The notes under the pieces are model-generated. The model saw nothing but the letters and a program-made list of their open reading frames with translations. It did not search any database and had not been told where the DNA came from. DNA of 64,000 bases from Bacillus sp. SA1-12 (GTDB lineage Bacteria > Bacillota > Bacilli > Bacillales > Bacillaceae), in the NCBI RefSeq assembly GCF_000981385.1, contig NZ_LATZ01000002.1, forward strand, positions 1-64,000, written 5' to 3'. Position numbers and translations under genes: made by a program. Shown one piece after another: positions 45,091 through 53,684 of the stretch (positions are counted from its first letter, which is position 1; each line of letters starts with the position of its first letter).

Positions 45091-45265
45091 CTTCTCTTTC
45101 TATCCTTTGTACCTATCCTATGATGAAATGGAGGACGAAACAACACCCATTTATATTACATAAGTTCCCCTATTTCAGTCATAGACTAGTTTGTTTCATA
45201 GACGGTGTATTCTTCATCGTACCCTAACATTGTTCCGATCCTTAACTTTACCTTTAACCGGAAGA

Positions 45266-46732
45266 TTACTTGCTTTCATTAATGGCTTTTAAAGCAACTT
45301 CCTTGTCATCAAAATCAAATGTTTGATCACCGATAATTTGATATGTTTCATGACCTTTACCAGCGATTAAGATGACATCACCTTTTTTTGCTTTCTCAAT
45401 TGCGAAGAAAATAGCTTCTTCCCGATTTGAAATTAAATGATAATGCTCTCCAGTAACCCCTGCTTCCATGTCTTTAAGAATCATCATTGGGTCTTCACTT
45501 CTTGGGTTATCTGATGTGAAAATAGGTTCGTCACTATATTTTACTGCAATTTTTGCCATTAGCGGCCTTTTTGTTTTATCCCTGTCACCGCCACATCCTA
45601 CTACACAATACACCTTACCTTCAGCAAATTGCTTTATTGTTTGAAGAACATTTTCTAAACTATCAGGAGTATGAGCATAGTCGACAATTACAGTATAATC
45701 CTGACCTCCATCTACAAGTTCAAAGCGTCCTCTGACACCTTCAATTTCCTCTATTGCTTTAATAATTGTATTTAATTCAATACCAGATGCTAAACTTGCA
45801 GATACTGCAGCTAAAACGTTATAAACGCTAAATTTCCCTAGCATCTTAATGATTACTTTTTTCGTACTGGCTGGTGTCACTAATTCAAATTCTGTTCCTT
45901 TAGACGTCATTTTAATGTCCCTAGCCATAATATCCGCACGATTATCAATGCCATAGGTGATTATTTTAGCAGCTGTCATTTTTATAAATTCTTCTGAAGC
46001 TTCTTCATCCGCGTTTAAAACGGCAATTTTAATTTGATCATGATCAAAACGATTCCCTAATTGAGCAAATAAAAGGCCTTTTGCATATTTATATGCTTCC
46101 ATCGTTTTATGGTAGTCTAAATGATCCTGAGACAGGTTTGTAAAAACTGCAACATTGAAATCACAACCATGTATTCTTCCTAAATGGAGAGCATGTGAAG
46201 AAACCTCCATAATGGCATGTGAAACCTTTTTCTCATTCATCTCCCGAAATGTCTTTTGAAGCGTCAAACTTTCAGGAGTGGTGTTTCTTACACTTTTTAA
46301 TTCCTCTGCAATTTTTATGTACATCGTACCAATCAAACCTGTTGTTTTATCAGCTTCTTTTAATATTCTTTCAATGATATGTGTAGTTGTTGTTTTCCCA
46401 TTCGTCCCAGTTACGCCAATTAGATGTAAATTATGAGTTGGCTGACCATAAAAGATATCGGCCAGCACCGCCATTGCCCGTTTCGTGTCCTTCGTTAAAA
46501 CTACCGGAATATCTAACCCTTCCAGCTGTTTTTCGGCCAAAATTGCCGCAGCTCCACTTTCCTGGGCCTTCTTTGCATAATCATGGCCATCAACTGTATA
46601 ACCTTCTATACAAATAAATAAACTGCCATCCTTTACTTCCCTTGAATCCATCTCAATCGATGTAATAAAGGGATCTTCTTTTACATCAATTAATGTCTCA
46701 TGCAAATATGTAAGTAACTCTTTTAATTTCAC
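45266..46732 (-). CDS. murE: UDP-MurNAc-tripeptide synthetase (meso-DAP adding)
   Basis: 488 aa Mur ligase. [19 protein letters not shown] near residue 107 is the ATP loop. [23 protein letters not shown] holds the carbamylated Lys region. [17 protein letters not shown] near residue 404 is the DNPR motif that selects meso-diaminopimelate rather than Lys, so the cell wall is of DAP type. The start is GTG at 46732 after AGGAAAGAAAC. Confidence 0.97.
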   Translation of the reverse strand: MKLKELLTYLHETLIDVKEDPFITSIEMDSREVKDGSLFICIEGYTVDGHDYAKKAQESGAAAILAEKQLEGLDIPVVLTKDTKRAMAVLADIFYGQPTHNLHLIGVTGTNGKTTTTHIIERILKEADKTTGLIGTMYIKIAEELKSVRNTTPESLTLQKTFREMNEKKVSHAIMEVSSHALHLGRIHGCDFNVAVFTNLSQDHLDYHKTMEAYKYAKGLLFAQLGNRFDHDQIKIAVLNADEEASEEFIKMTAAKIITYGIDNRADIMARDIKMTSKGTEFELVTPASTKKVIIKMLGKFSVYNVLAAVSASLASGIELNTIIKAIEEIEGVRGRFELVDGGQDYTVIVDYAHTPDSLENVLQTIKQFAEGKVYCVVGCGGDRDKTKRPLMAKIAVKYSDEPIFTSDNPRSEDPMMILKDMEAGVTGEHYHLISNREEAIFFAIEKAKKGDVILIAGKGHETYQIIGDQTFDFDDKEVALKAINESK

Positions 46733-47125
46733 GTTTCTTTCCTACTTTCATAAAGGTTCAGGTCATTTCATAAGTGAGACTTCAATCAGTGGGATTTTCT
46801 TCATCCCTACAAATGGTTTGCGAAATTTCGGATCTTTACGCAGTATCCCCACTTTTCTTCTTATCTTCTTATTATTTTTGCTGCATGTTAAGCTTAAGAT
46901 GAGAACAAGGAATGTTGTTTTTATCAACTAAAACCTGCTTCATCATACTCCGTTATTATTTTATCTTACTTATTTAAAAAGAGCCATCCTTCGTTTCATT
47001 TTCTTTTGAAAAACGCAGTTAAAATTTAAATGTTTTATTTTTTTGAATTTTCATCCAACCTATTAAACAGAAAGAAAGCCTGACAATCTTGATTTCTAGA
47101 TCACAATTGCCATGCTTTCTACAGA
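46733..47125. other. Intergenic region between spoVD and murE
   Basis: 393 bp without a gene. It contains a diverged family A repeat (46771-46855), an AT-rich stretch with possible murE promoter sequence and, at the right end, a stem AGAAAGC...GCTTTCT (about 47070-47123) after spoVD. That stem lacks a good T-run, so termination there is doubtful. Confidence 0.65.
46771..46855. repeat. Dispersed repeat family A, copy between murE and spoVD
   Basis: AAGTGAGACTTCAATCAGTG, then GGATTTTCTTCATCCCTACA, then TTTCGGATCTTTACGCAGTA. Same order and spacing as the copy at 51478, with about one base in six changed. Confidence 0.7.
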
Positions 47126-49072
47126 TTACTCGTTTTCCTGGCTCTGCTTTTTATCGCTTTCACCTAAATATACTCGCAATGTAGATCCTTCTTTTACTTT
47201 TACACCTGCTTTTGGGGACTGTTGCACAACAACATCTCCTTCACCAGCAACATCCAGCTTCAAATTTACAAACTGCTCAGTTAACTCTTGTTTAGTCAGC
47301 CCTAAAATATTCGGGATTTCGACTAATTTTGTGTCCAGCCATTTATATTCCTTTTCAATTTGATTTTTTCGAGGTTTAACACCCAGCTCTGGCAAGACAT
47401 CGCGCATGATATTTCCTACAATTGGAGCAGCGACGGTTCCACCGAATTGGATGGTTCCTTTTGGATTATCAACAGCCACATAGACCACCACTTGAGGATC
47501 ATCTGCTGGTGCGAATCCGATAAATGAAACGATATGATTGTTTTCCATATAACGTCCATCTTTAACCTTTTGGGCAGTTCCGGTTTTACCGCCTACACGA
47601 TAGCCGTCAACATAAGCATTACGTCCTGTCCCAAGTGCAACAACACTTTCAAGTGCGTAACGGATTTCCTTCGATGTTTCATCAGAAATTACCCGTTTTT
47701 TAGCCTCAGGTGTTTGTCTGCTGATCACCTCGTTTGTTACAGGATCCACCCATTCCTTTGCAATATAAGGAGTATATAGTATTCCTCCATTTACTGCAGC
47801 AGAAACAGCCGCCACCTGTTGAATCGGTGTTACCGACACACCTTGACCAAACGCTGTTGTTGCAAGCTCAACAGGTCCGACCCTCTCCGGATTAAACAAG
47901 ATTCCTCTTCCTTCGCCTTGTAGGTCAATACCTGTTTTTTGACCAAAGCCAAAATCCTTAATATATTTGAAAAGTGTCTCCTCCCCAAGTCGTTGGCCTA
48001 GTTCTACAAAACCGGGGTTACATGAGTTTTGTACAACTTCTAAAAAGGTTTGGTGACCATGTCCTCCTCTTTTCCAGCATCGCAGTCTAGCTCCATCAAC
48101 CTCTACCGAACCGCTGTCATTAAACGTATCTTTCGTTAGATTTACCTTATTTTCTTCTAATGCTGCAGCTAATGTAATGATCTTGAAGGTAGACCCTGGT
48201 TCATAGTTACTCCAAACAGGCAAATTACGGTTATACACCTTTGGGTCAACCTCTCTAAAATTAGCAGGATCGAAATCTGGCCTGCTAGACATCGCCAAAA
48301 TTTCACCATTATTAGGATTCATTGCAATCGCTATAATACCGTCTGGATTATAGGTTGCTTGTACATTATCTAATTCTCGCTCAACAATTGTTTGTACTCG
48401 TGAATCAATCGTTAATCTTAAATTATTCCCATCAACAGGTGCTGTGTAATCATCTGCTTCATCAGGCATTCTTTGTCCTTTTGCATCCGAAAAAAACTTT
48501 ACATATCCTTTTTTCCCTTTTAACTCCTCGTCATAGTAAGCCTCTAAGCCCAACAAACCTTGGTTGTCAATTCCGGCAAAACCGAGAACATGTGATAAAT
48601 AGCTTCCGAATGGATAGTAACGCTTTGAGTCCTCCGCAATATAAATTCCTTTTAAGCTCAAGTCTCTTACTTCATTTGCTTTAGCATGTGAAATTTTTCG
48701 ACCTTCAGGATTGATCCTGACTATGGATTCATTTTCGGTAACATGCTTATACGCTTTTTCCTCTGACATATTTAATACAGCGGCTAATTTTTTTGCGGTT
48801 TCAGCAGGATTTTCAATTTGTCTTGGTACTACATATATGGTAGGTGCACTCATGTTTGTTGCCAATTTTACACCGTTGCGATCTAAAATTTCCCCACGCT
48901 CAGGCTCAAACGGAATATTTCTGCTCCATAAATCCTTTGCACCAGATGTTAGAGTATCCCCAAGAAAAAATTGTACGTACCCTAGACGTATATCAATCAC
49001 AAAGAAAATGAAAAAACCGAATAGCAACGTTAAAGCTAGGCGCTTTCTTACCGTTACATTTGATACCCGCAT
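47126..49072 (-). CDS. spoVD: Spore-cortex class B penicillin-binding protein SpoVD
   Basis: 648 aa transpeptidase. One N-terminal membrane helix (LALTLLFGFFIFFVIDI) precedes the PBP dimer domain. The transpeptidase domain has EPGSTFKII (active Ser, about residue 293), QNSCNPG (SxN) and GGKTGTAQK (KTG). A single PASTA domain (about residues 580-638) ends the protein. The ATG at 49072 follows AAGGGGGAGTAATGGAT. It works with SpoVE in cortex synthesis. It is encoded directly behind pbpB, as in B. subtilis. Confidence 0.95.
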   Translation of the reverse strand: MRVSNVTVRKRLALTLLFGFFIFFVIDIRLGYVQFFLGDTLTSGAKDLWSRNIPFEPERGEILDRNGVKLATNMSAPTIYVVPRQIENPAETAKKLAAVLNMSEEKAYKHVTENESIVRINPEGRKISHAKANEVRDLSLKGIYIAEDSKRYYPFGSYLSHVLGFAGIDNQGLLGLEAYYDEELKGKKGYVKFFSDAKGQRMPDEADDYTAPVDGNNLRLTIDSRVQTIVERELDNVQATYNPDGIIAIAMNPNNGEILAMSSRPDFDPANFREVDPKVYNRNLPVWSNYEPGSTFKIITLAAALEENKVNLTKDTFNDSGSVEVDGARLRCWKRGGHGHQTFLEVVQNSCNPGFVELGQRLGEETLFKYIKDFGFGQKTGIDLQGEGRGILFNPERVGPVELATTAFGQGVSVTPIQQVAAVSAAVNGGILYTPYIAKEWVDPVTNEVISRQTPEAKKRVISDETSKEIRYALESVVALGTGRNAYVDGYRVGGKTGTAQKVKDGRYMENNHIVSFIGFAPADDPQVVVYVAVDNPKGTIQFGGTVAAPIVGNIMRDVLPELGVKPRKNQIEKEYKWLDTKLVEIPNILGLTKQELTEQFVNLKLDVAGEGDVVVQQSPKAGVKVKEGSTLRVYLGESDKKQSQENE

Positions 49073-49162
49073 ATCCATTACTCCCCCTTGTCTAGGCTCG
49101 TTCAAATATATGCTTGTACATCGTTAGATAGAACCTATTAAAGGAGTGTTTTGGTCTGCCAT

Positions 49163-49211
49163 CTGTAAAAAGAGGCTGACTAAAGGGACACCCTTTTTGA
49201 GACAGCCTCTA
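49163..49211 (-). terminator. Terminator of pbpB
   Basis: AGAGGCTGTCTCAAAAAGGG...CCCTTTAGTCAGCCTCT (49210-49171) followed on the minus strand by TTTTACAG. It separates pbpB from spoVD. Confidence 0.88.
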
Positions 49212-49217
49212 ACTCAT

Positions 49218-51446
49218 TTATTCCGTTTCATTTTCTTCAGTTGTTTCTTTCTCTTCTGTTGTTTGCTTCTCTTCCAATGTATTTTTCTTTTCCGTTGCCC
49301 CTAAGGTGACAGATAATACGTCTCCTTTTTTCAAGATACTCCCCTTATTGATACTTTGCTTGACAACATACCCAGAGCCTTCTGTTTCAACAGATAGTCC
49401 TAATAGATTAGCCAGTTTCATGACATCTCGTTTTGACCAGCCTGCCATATTTGGCATTTCCACATTTTCAGAGAGTTGAAGGAACACTTTTTCATTCACA
49501 ATGACTGGTGTTTCAGCTTCAGGGTATTGTGCTTTAATACTCTCACCGTTTCCAAGAAGGATTGGCTCCAACCCAAGCTCTTTCAATTTGCTTTTTGCCT
49601 CAGAAGTATTCATGCCCTCTAATGAAGGAAGCATCATTCCGCTGTCTGCTTCTTCTTCCACTTTTGTCGTCTCCGTTTCTTCTGTTGGTTCTATTTGCAG
49701 ATACTGAAGACTATTCTTCATGACCGTATTAAAAATCATTGAAGTTGGCACAGATCCTGCTTTACCTTCCAATTCAGGCTTTTGAACAGCAACATAAACA
49801 ATCAACTCTGGATCATCCTTTGGCGCCATTCCAAGAAAGGAAAAGACATGATTATCATTACCTGATAAATAACGGCCTTTTTCAGGCGAATATATTTGGG
49901 CAGTTCCCGTTTTACCTGCGACTTCATACCCTTCAATTCGAAATGGTTTACCTGTACCTTTTTCCGAGCTGACAACCGTTTCTAAAATATTTAAAACTTC
50001 CGTTGCTGTTTTTTCAGAAATAGGCTGACCAACAACCTTAGGTTTCGTCTGTTTGACAATTTCCTTATTATCGGTATCGACTATTTTATCGATCACATAT
50101 GGCTGCATCATTTTCCCATTGTTTGCAATAGCTGTTGCTGCTTGAATTTGTTGAATTGGTGTAACAGCTGATGCTTGCCCAAATGCTGTTGTCACTCGGT
50201 CACGATGTGTTTTAAAATTAATCTGGCTATTGTCTTCATTTGGAAGATCGATTCCTGTTTTTCCAAGAAAACCAAACTTATTTAAATATTGATATAATCG
50301 ATCAGTTCCTAATAGCTTATCTGCAATTAATGAAAACCCTACATTTGATGAGCGTTGTACCCCTTCATTGTATGTAATAGGTCCCCACCCTGATCCGTTA
50401 TGGTCAGATATATCCGGCCCTTCAATTGCATATTTCCCTGACTGAAAATAGGCATTTCCATTATATACACCTTCTTCAATTGCAGCAGCAAGCGTAAAAA
50501 TCTTCATCGTAGATCCTGGTTCAAATGGATAGGAAATCACATCATTTGTATATGACGTTATATCTCTCGTATTTGGATCAAAGCTTGGACGCTGACCCAT
50601 AGCCAATATTTTACCTGTTTTCGGATCTGCAACAACAGCGATGATCTTCTCTGGTGAAAACTCATCAACAACTTGATTCATTGCATCCTCAAGAAAGGTT
50701 TGGATTTTCTGATCAATTGTCAAGTAAACGTCATTCCCATTTTTCGGTGCAACAATTTTATCATTACTATTTGGCAGCTTCCAGTTATAATTGTCTTTCT
50801 CAAACTTCACATAGCCATCTTCTTCACGTAGGTATTTTTCAAGGTTTTTTTCCAGTCCCATCATACCGACTGTTTCTTTCGTCTCCTCTTGGGTTTGAGC
50901 ATAGCCGATCAAATGTGAAGAAAAAACACCGTTTGGATAGAACCGTTGCTTATCACGAATGAACGTTATACCAGGTAGATCTAATTCTTCAATTTTTTCT
51001 TTTTGTGATTGACTAATATCCCTGCCGGCTGAACCAAATTCAACCTGGAATAAATCTTCTTTTGAAAGGATTTTTTCCACTTCACTGACTTTCATATCAA
51101 GTAACGGAGCAAGCTTTTGAGCCGTTTCATCAACATCAACAACATGCTGTGGCTTCTTAGGATTTGTAGTTACTTTTTCATCCAAAATAGCGATAAGTTT
51201 ATAGGAGGTTTTATCTTCAGCTATAACCTCTCCGCTATGATCCAGGATTCTTCCCCGAGTAGCTTCGATTGGCCGTTGTTCTTCATATAGTTTTTCTGCT
51301 CTGGCAGCAAGGGCTTCACCGTGAACCGTCCCTGTTGCTTGAATATAAAAAAAGCGGATAAATATGACTAAAAAAAGGAGTGCAAATAGTAAAGACAAAA
51401 TCGCTGCTCCTCTGTTCATATTTGTGTTTTTTTGTGTGATCTTCAT
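49218..51446 (-). CDS. pbpB: Divisome penicillin-binding protein 2B
   Basis: 742 aa class B PBP, the essential septal transpeptidase. A short cytoplasmic tail and membrane helix (about residues 12-34) precede the dimer domain (VEFGSAGRDIS; PGITFIRDKQRFYPNG). Catalytic motifs are EPGSTMKIF, QRSSNVGFS and AGKTGTAQ. Two PASTA domains follow (about residues 600-715). The C-terminus is an acidic Thr/Glu tail of repeated EEK.TTEE units, longer than in B. subtilis (716 aa). The start follows AGAGGAGGTACGT. Confidence 0.97.
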   Translation of the reverse strand: MKITQKNTNMNRGAAILSLLFALLFLVIFIRFFYIQATGTVHGEALAARAEKLYEEQRPIEATRGRILDHSGEVIAEDKTSYKLIAILDEKVTTNPKKPQHVVDVDETAQKLAPLLDMKVSEVEKILSKEDLFQVEFGSAGRDISQSQKEKIEELDLPGITFIRDKQRFYPNGVFSSHLIGYAQTQEETKETVGMMGLEKNLEKYLREEDGYVKFEKDNYNWKLPNSNDKIVAPKNGNDVYLTIDQKIQTFLEDAMNQVVDEFSPEKIIAVVADPKTGKILAMGQRPSFDPNTRDITSYTNDVISYPFEPGSTMKIFTLAAAIEEGVYNGNAYFQSGKYAIEGPDISDHNGSGWGPITYNEGVQRSSNVGFSLIADKLLGTDRLYQYLNKFGFLGKTGIDLPNEDNSQINFKTHRDRVTTAFGQASAVTPIQQIQAATAIANNGKMMQPYVIDKIVDTDNKEIVKQTKPKVVGQPISEKTATEVLNILETVVSSEKGTGKPFRIEGYEVAGKTGTAQIYSPEKGRYLSGNDNHVFSFLGMAPKDDPELIVYVAVQKPELEGKAGSVPTSMIFNTVMKNSLQYLQIEPTEETETTKVEEEADSGMMLPSLEGMNTSEAKSKLKELGLEPILLGNGESIKAQYPEAETPVIVNEKVFLQLSENVEMPNMAGWSKRDVMKLANLLGLSVETEGSGYVVKQSINKGSILKKGDVLSVTLGATEKKNTLEEKQTTEEKETTEENETE

Positions 51447-51476
51447 ACGTACCTCCTCTTTCGGCTTTTATTTTAC

Positions 51477-51621
51477 CATATAGCGAGACTTCCTTCAGCG
51501 GGGTTTTCTTCATCCCCGCTGATGGATAGCGAGACTTATCGGATCTTTACGGGCAGTTCATTCATTCTTATTTTTCTTAAAGTGCTGGATATTACTGCCT
51601 GTTTTGATGGGATATAGCGAG
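51477..51621. repeat. Dispersed repeat family A, best-preserved copy (pbpB-ftsL gap)
   Basis: ATAGCGAGACTTCCTTCAGC, with stem CAGCGGGG-TTTTCTTCAT-CCCCGCTG (51496-51521). It continues with ATAGCGAGACTTATCGGATC and TTTACGGGCAGT, then 40 bp later ATTACTGCCTGTTTTGATGG and GATATAGCGAG. ACGGGCAGT and ACTGCC(T)GT form a second inverted pair. No coding potential. Confidence 0.8.
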
Positions 51622-51643
51622 TAAAATTTAGTGTTTAGGCGGG

Positions 51644-51707
51644 ATTTAAAAAAAGCTGGCTACACCACCTAAACATGTGTAGCTCAGCTCTATATATCGT
51701 CAGCTTT
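51644..51707 (-). terminator. Terminator of ftsL
   Basis: AAAGCTG...CAGCTTT (51707-51652) encloses an inner stem GCTACAC...GTGTAGC. On the minus strand it is followed by TTTTTTTAAA. It lies just beyond the ftsL stop. Confidence 0.75.
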
Positions 51708-51713
51708 CTTGAA

Positions 51714-52076
51714 TTAGTTTTGAACACTCTTTACATTATTTTCATCTAATGTTAATCCAAGTTCTTTTGCCTTTTCCCAGATGCGTTCGTATGTGCTTAA
51801 TTCTTCAACTTGTACATGAAGATCTTTATTTAGCTTCGTCTGCTCTTCAATTTTAGCTTCTGTTTTTTGAATTTCAATATTGCTTTGATAGACGGTGTAA
51901 CTTTTTGCAATGATCGTAATTGCACCAAATACGAGAAGGCCGATAAATAAGACGATAAGCAGTTTTTCTCCGGGTGTAATCGATGCTCTTCTCTTTATAA
52001 TAATTGGTTCTTGTACACGTTGCTGCTGTTGTTGCTCCTGCCTTTGCTGTTCTAATTTCATTGCTAAATTGCTCAT
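51714..52076 (-). CDS. ftsL: Cell-division protein FtsL
   Basis: 120 aa bitopic protein. A cytoplasmic Gln-rich stretch (residues 7-20) and basic segment precede the membrane helix (LLIVLFIGLLVFGAITII, about residues 34-51). An extracellular coiled coil (about residues 60-98) follows, which pairs with DivIC. WEKAKELGLTLDENNVKSV is the typical C-terminus. The ATG follows AGAAGGAGGTTATAAAC. Confidence 0.94.
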   Translation of the reverse strand: MSNLAMKLEQQRQEQQQQQRVQEPIIIKRRASITPGEKLLIVLFIGLLVFGAITIIAKSYTVYQSNIEIQKTEAKIEEQTKLNKDLHVQVEELSTYERIWEKAKELGLTLDENNVKSVQN

Positions 52077-52120
52077 GTTTATAACCTCCTTCTTTTTACT
52101 TGAATGGCAATCTATACTTG

Positions 52121-53053
52121 TTACATTTTCTCTGCAATTCTTAATTTAGCTGACCTTGCCCTGTTGTTTTCCTCAAGCTCTTTTTCTGATGGAACAATTG
52201 GCTTTCTAGTTATAATTTTTATTTTTGGTTCATAGCCTTCCGGTAAAAATGGCATATTACGAGGAAGTTCTGGTGGTGTTGCTGCTTCTTTAAAAGCAGA
52301 TTTACAAATGCGATCTTCCAACGAATGAAAGGTAATGACACTTACTCTGCCATTTGGTTTTAATAAGTCAATTGATTGCTCGATCGCTTCCTCAAAAACC
52401 TTTAATTCATCGTTAACTGCAATTCGAATAGCCTGAAAAATCCTCTTAGCTGGATGACCACCTTTTCTCCTTGCTGGAGCAGGAATAGCCTCTTTAATGA
52501 TTTCGACTAGCTCTCCAGTGGTACGAATTGGTTGAGTTTCTCTATATGCTTCGATTTTTCGTGCAATCTGTTTGGAAAATTTTTCTTCACCATATTTGAA
52601 AAAGATCTTTACTAGATCCTCATATGACCACTCATTTACAACATCATAGGCTGACCGATCTGATTGTTGATCCATCCTCATATCTAATGGTGCATCGTGG
52701 TGGTAGCTAAATCCCCTTTCGGGTGTATCCAGTTGTGGTGAAGATACGCCGAGGTCAAAAATAATTCCATCCACTTTTTCTACGCCATGTTCTGCAAGTT
52801 TTTCAGTGAGGTAACGAAAATTGCTTTTTATTAATGTCACTTGACCCTGATAGTTCGCCAGTATTTTTTCTGCATTTGCTAATGCCACATCATCCTGGTC
52901 AAATGCAAACAATCGACCAGCTTTCGATAATTTTGATAACAGATAACTGCTATGTCCTGCTCCACCTAATGTACAATCCACATATGTACCATCTGGCTTG
53001 ACTTGTAAGCCATCGACAGTTTCCTTTAACAAAACCGTTGTATGTTCAAACAT
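52121..53053 (-). CDS. rsmH: 16S rRNA (cytosine-1402-N4)-methyltransferase
   Basis: 310 aa SAM-dependent enzyme modifying C1402 in the decoding centre. [14 protein letters not shown] near residue 30 is the SAM loop and [18 protein letters not shown] near residue 100 is family-specific. [14 protein letters not shown] and [12 protein letters not shown] are C-terminal. The ATG at 53053 has AAAAGGTGGTACAACTT before it; the frame is open to 53110 but lacks a better site. Between mraZ and ftsL as usual. Confidence 0.97.
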   Translation of the reverse strand: MFEHTTVLLKETVDGLQVKPDGTYVDCTLGGAGHSSYLLSKLSKAGRLFAFDQDDVALANAEKILANYQGQVTLIKSNFRYLTEKLAEHGVEKVDGIIFDLGVSSPQLDTPERGFSYHHDAPLDMRMDQQSDRSAYDVVNEWSYEDLVKIFFKYGEEKFSKQIARKIEAYRETQPIRTTGELVEIIKEAIPAPARRKGGHPAKRIFQAIRIAVNDELKVFEEAIEQSIDLLKPNGRVSVITFHSLEDRICKSAFKEAATPPELPRNMPFLPEGYEPKIKIITRKPIVPSEKELEENNRARSAKLRIAEKM

Positions 53054-53128
53054 AAGTTGTACCACCTTTTCAAATCTTTTTTTGATCTGCTTGTCCACTT
53101 TACTATTCATTTTTTGCTTAAGAGAGAA

Positions 53129-53560
53129 TTATATATCAAAATCAATCATATTTTCAGCAATTTCTTCAAATGAATCCTCTTGTTCAGCAACATAATTTTC
53201 CCAAATGGACTTGCTCCATAGCTCAATTCGATTTGAAACGCCGATAACAACACACTCTTTCTCAAGTTTTGCATACTGCAAGAGAGGTGTAGCAATATTA
53301 ACACGACCTTGTTTGTCCAATTCGCATTCGGTCGCACCAGAAAAGAAAAAACGGGTAAATGCACGAGCATCTTTTTTCGTTAACGGGAGGGCCTTTAATT
53401 TTTCTTCAATTTGCTTCCATTCACTCATCGGGTATCCAAACAAGCATTGATCCAAGCCCCTTGTTAGGACGAATGTCTCTCCTAGTCCTTCTCTGAACTT
53501 AGAAGGGACAATCATTCTGCCTTTTAAATCGATGGTGTGATGGTATTCTCCCATAAACAT
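53129..53560 (-). CDS. mraZ: MraZ, AbrB-like regulator of the dcw cluster
   Basis: 143 aa, the standard length. Two SpoVT/AbrB-like folds are present: [24 protein letters not shown] (residues 1-24) and [22 protein letters not shown] (about residues 75-95), each with the DxxGR turn. It forms a ring-shaped oligomer binding repeats upstream of its own gene. The ATG at 53560 follows GTGGGGACAACGAGC; upstream codons to 53575 are not needed. Confidence 0.96.
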   Translation of the reverse strand: MFMGEYHHTIDLKGRMIVPSKFREGLGETFVLTRGLDQCLFGYPMSEWKQIEEKLKALPLTKKDARAFTRFFFSGATECELDKQGRVNIATPLLQYAKLEKECVVIGVSNRIELWSKSIWENYVAEQEDSFEEIAENMIDFDI

Positions 53561-53567
53561 GCTCGTT

Positions 53568-53618
53568 GTCCCCACTTTCTCTCCTCATCTCACCACTTTC
53601 CCCCACTTATCTCCACTT
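53568..53618 (-). promoter_or_regulatory. Candidate MraZ operator: tandem GTGG decamers
   Basis: On the minus strand three contiguous decamers AAGTGGAGAT, AAGTGGGGGA and AAGTGGTGAG (53618-53589) are followed by a degenerate ATGAGGAGAG. A last AAGTGGGGAC (53577-53568) doubles as the mraZ ribosome site. The 10 bp period equals one helical turn, as in known MraZ-binding repeats. TAAAAT just upstream could be a -10 box. Confidence 0.7.
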
Positions 53619-53635
53619 CCTATTTTACAGATGTT

Positions 53636-53670
53636 TTCATAAAAAAAAAACCCTGTATAAACAGGATTTT
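53636..53670 (-). terminator. Terminator of bshC
   Basis: AAAATCCTGT-TTAT-ACAGGGTTTT (53670-53647) followed by a run of T on the minus strand. It lies 15 bp beyond the bshC stop and just before the mraZ operator. Confidence 0.85.
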
Positions 53671-53684
53671 CAAAAAACTTTTAT

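Noticed and set aside
46771-46855. Family A repeat as an insertion sequence
   Set aside because: Too short, with no transposase frame and no clear target duplication; kept only as a repeat.
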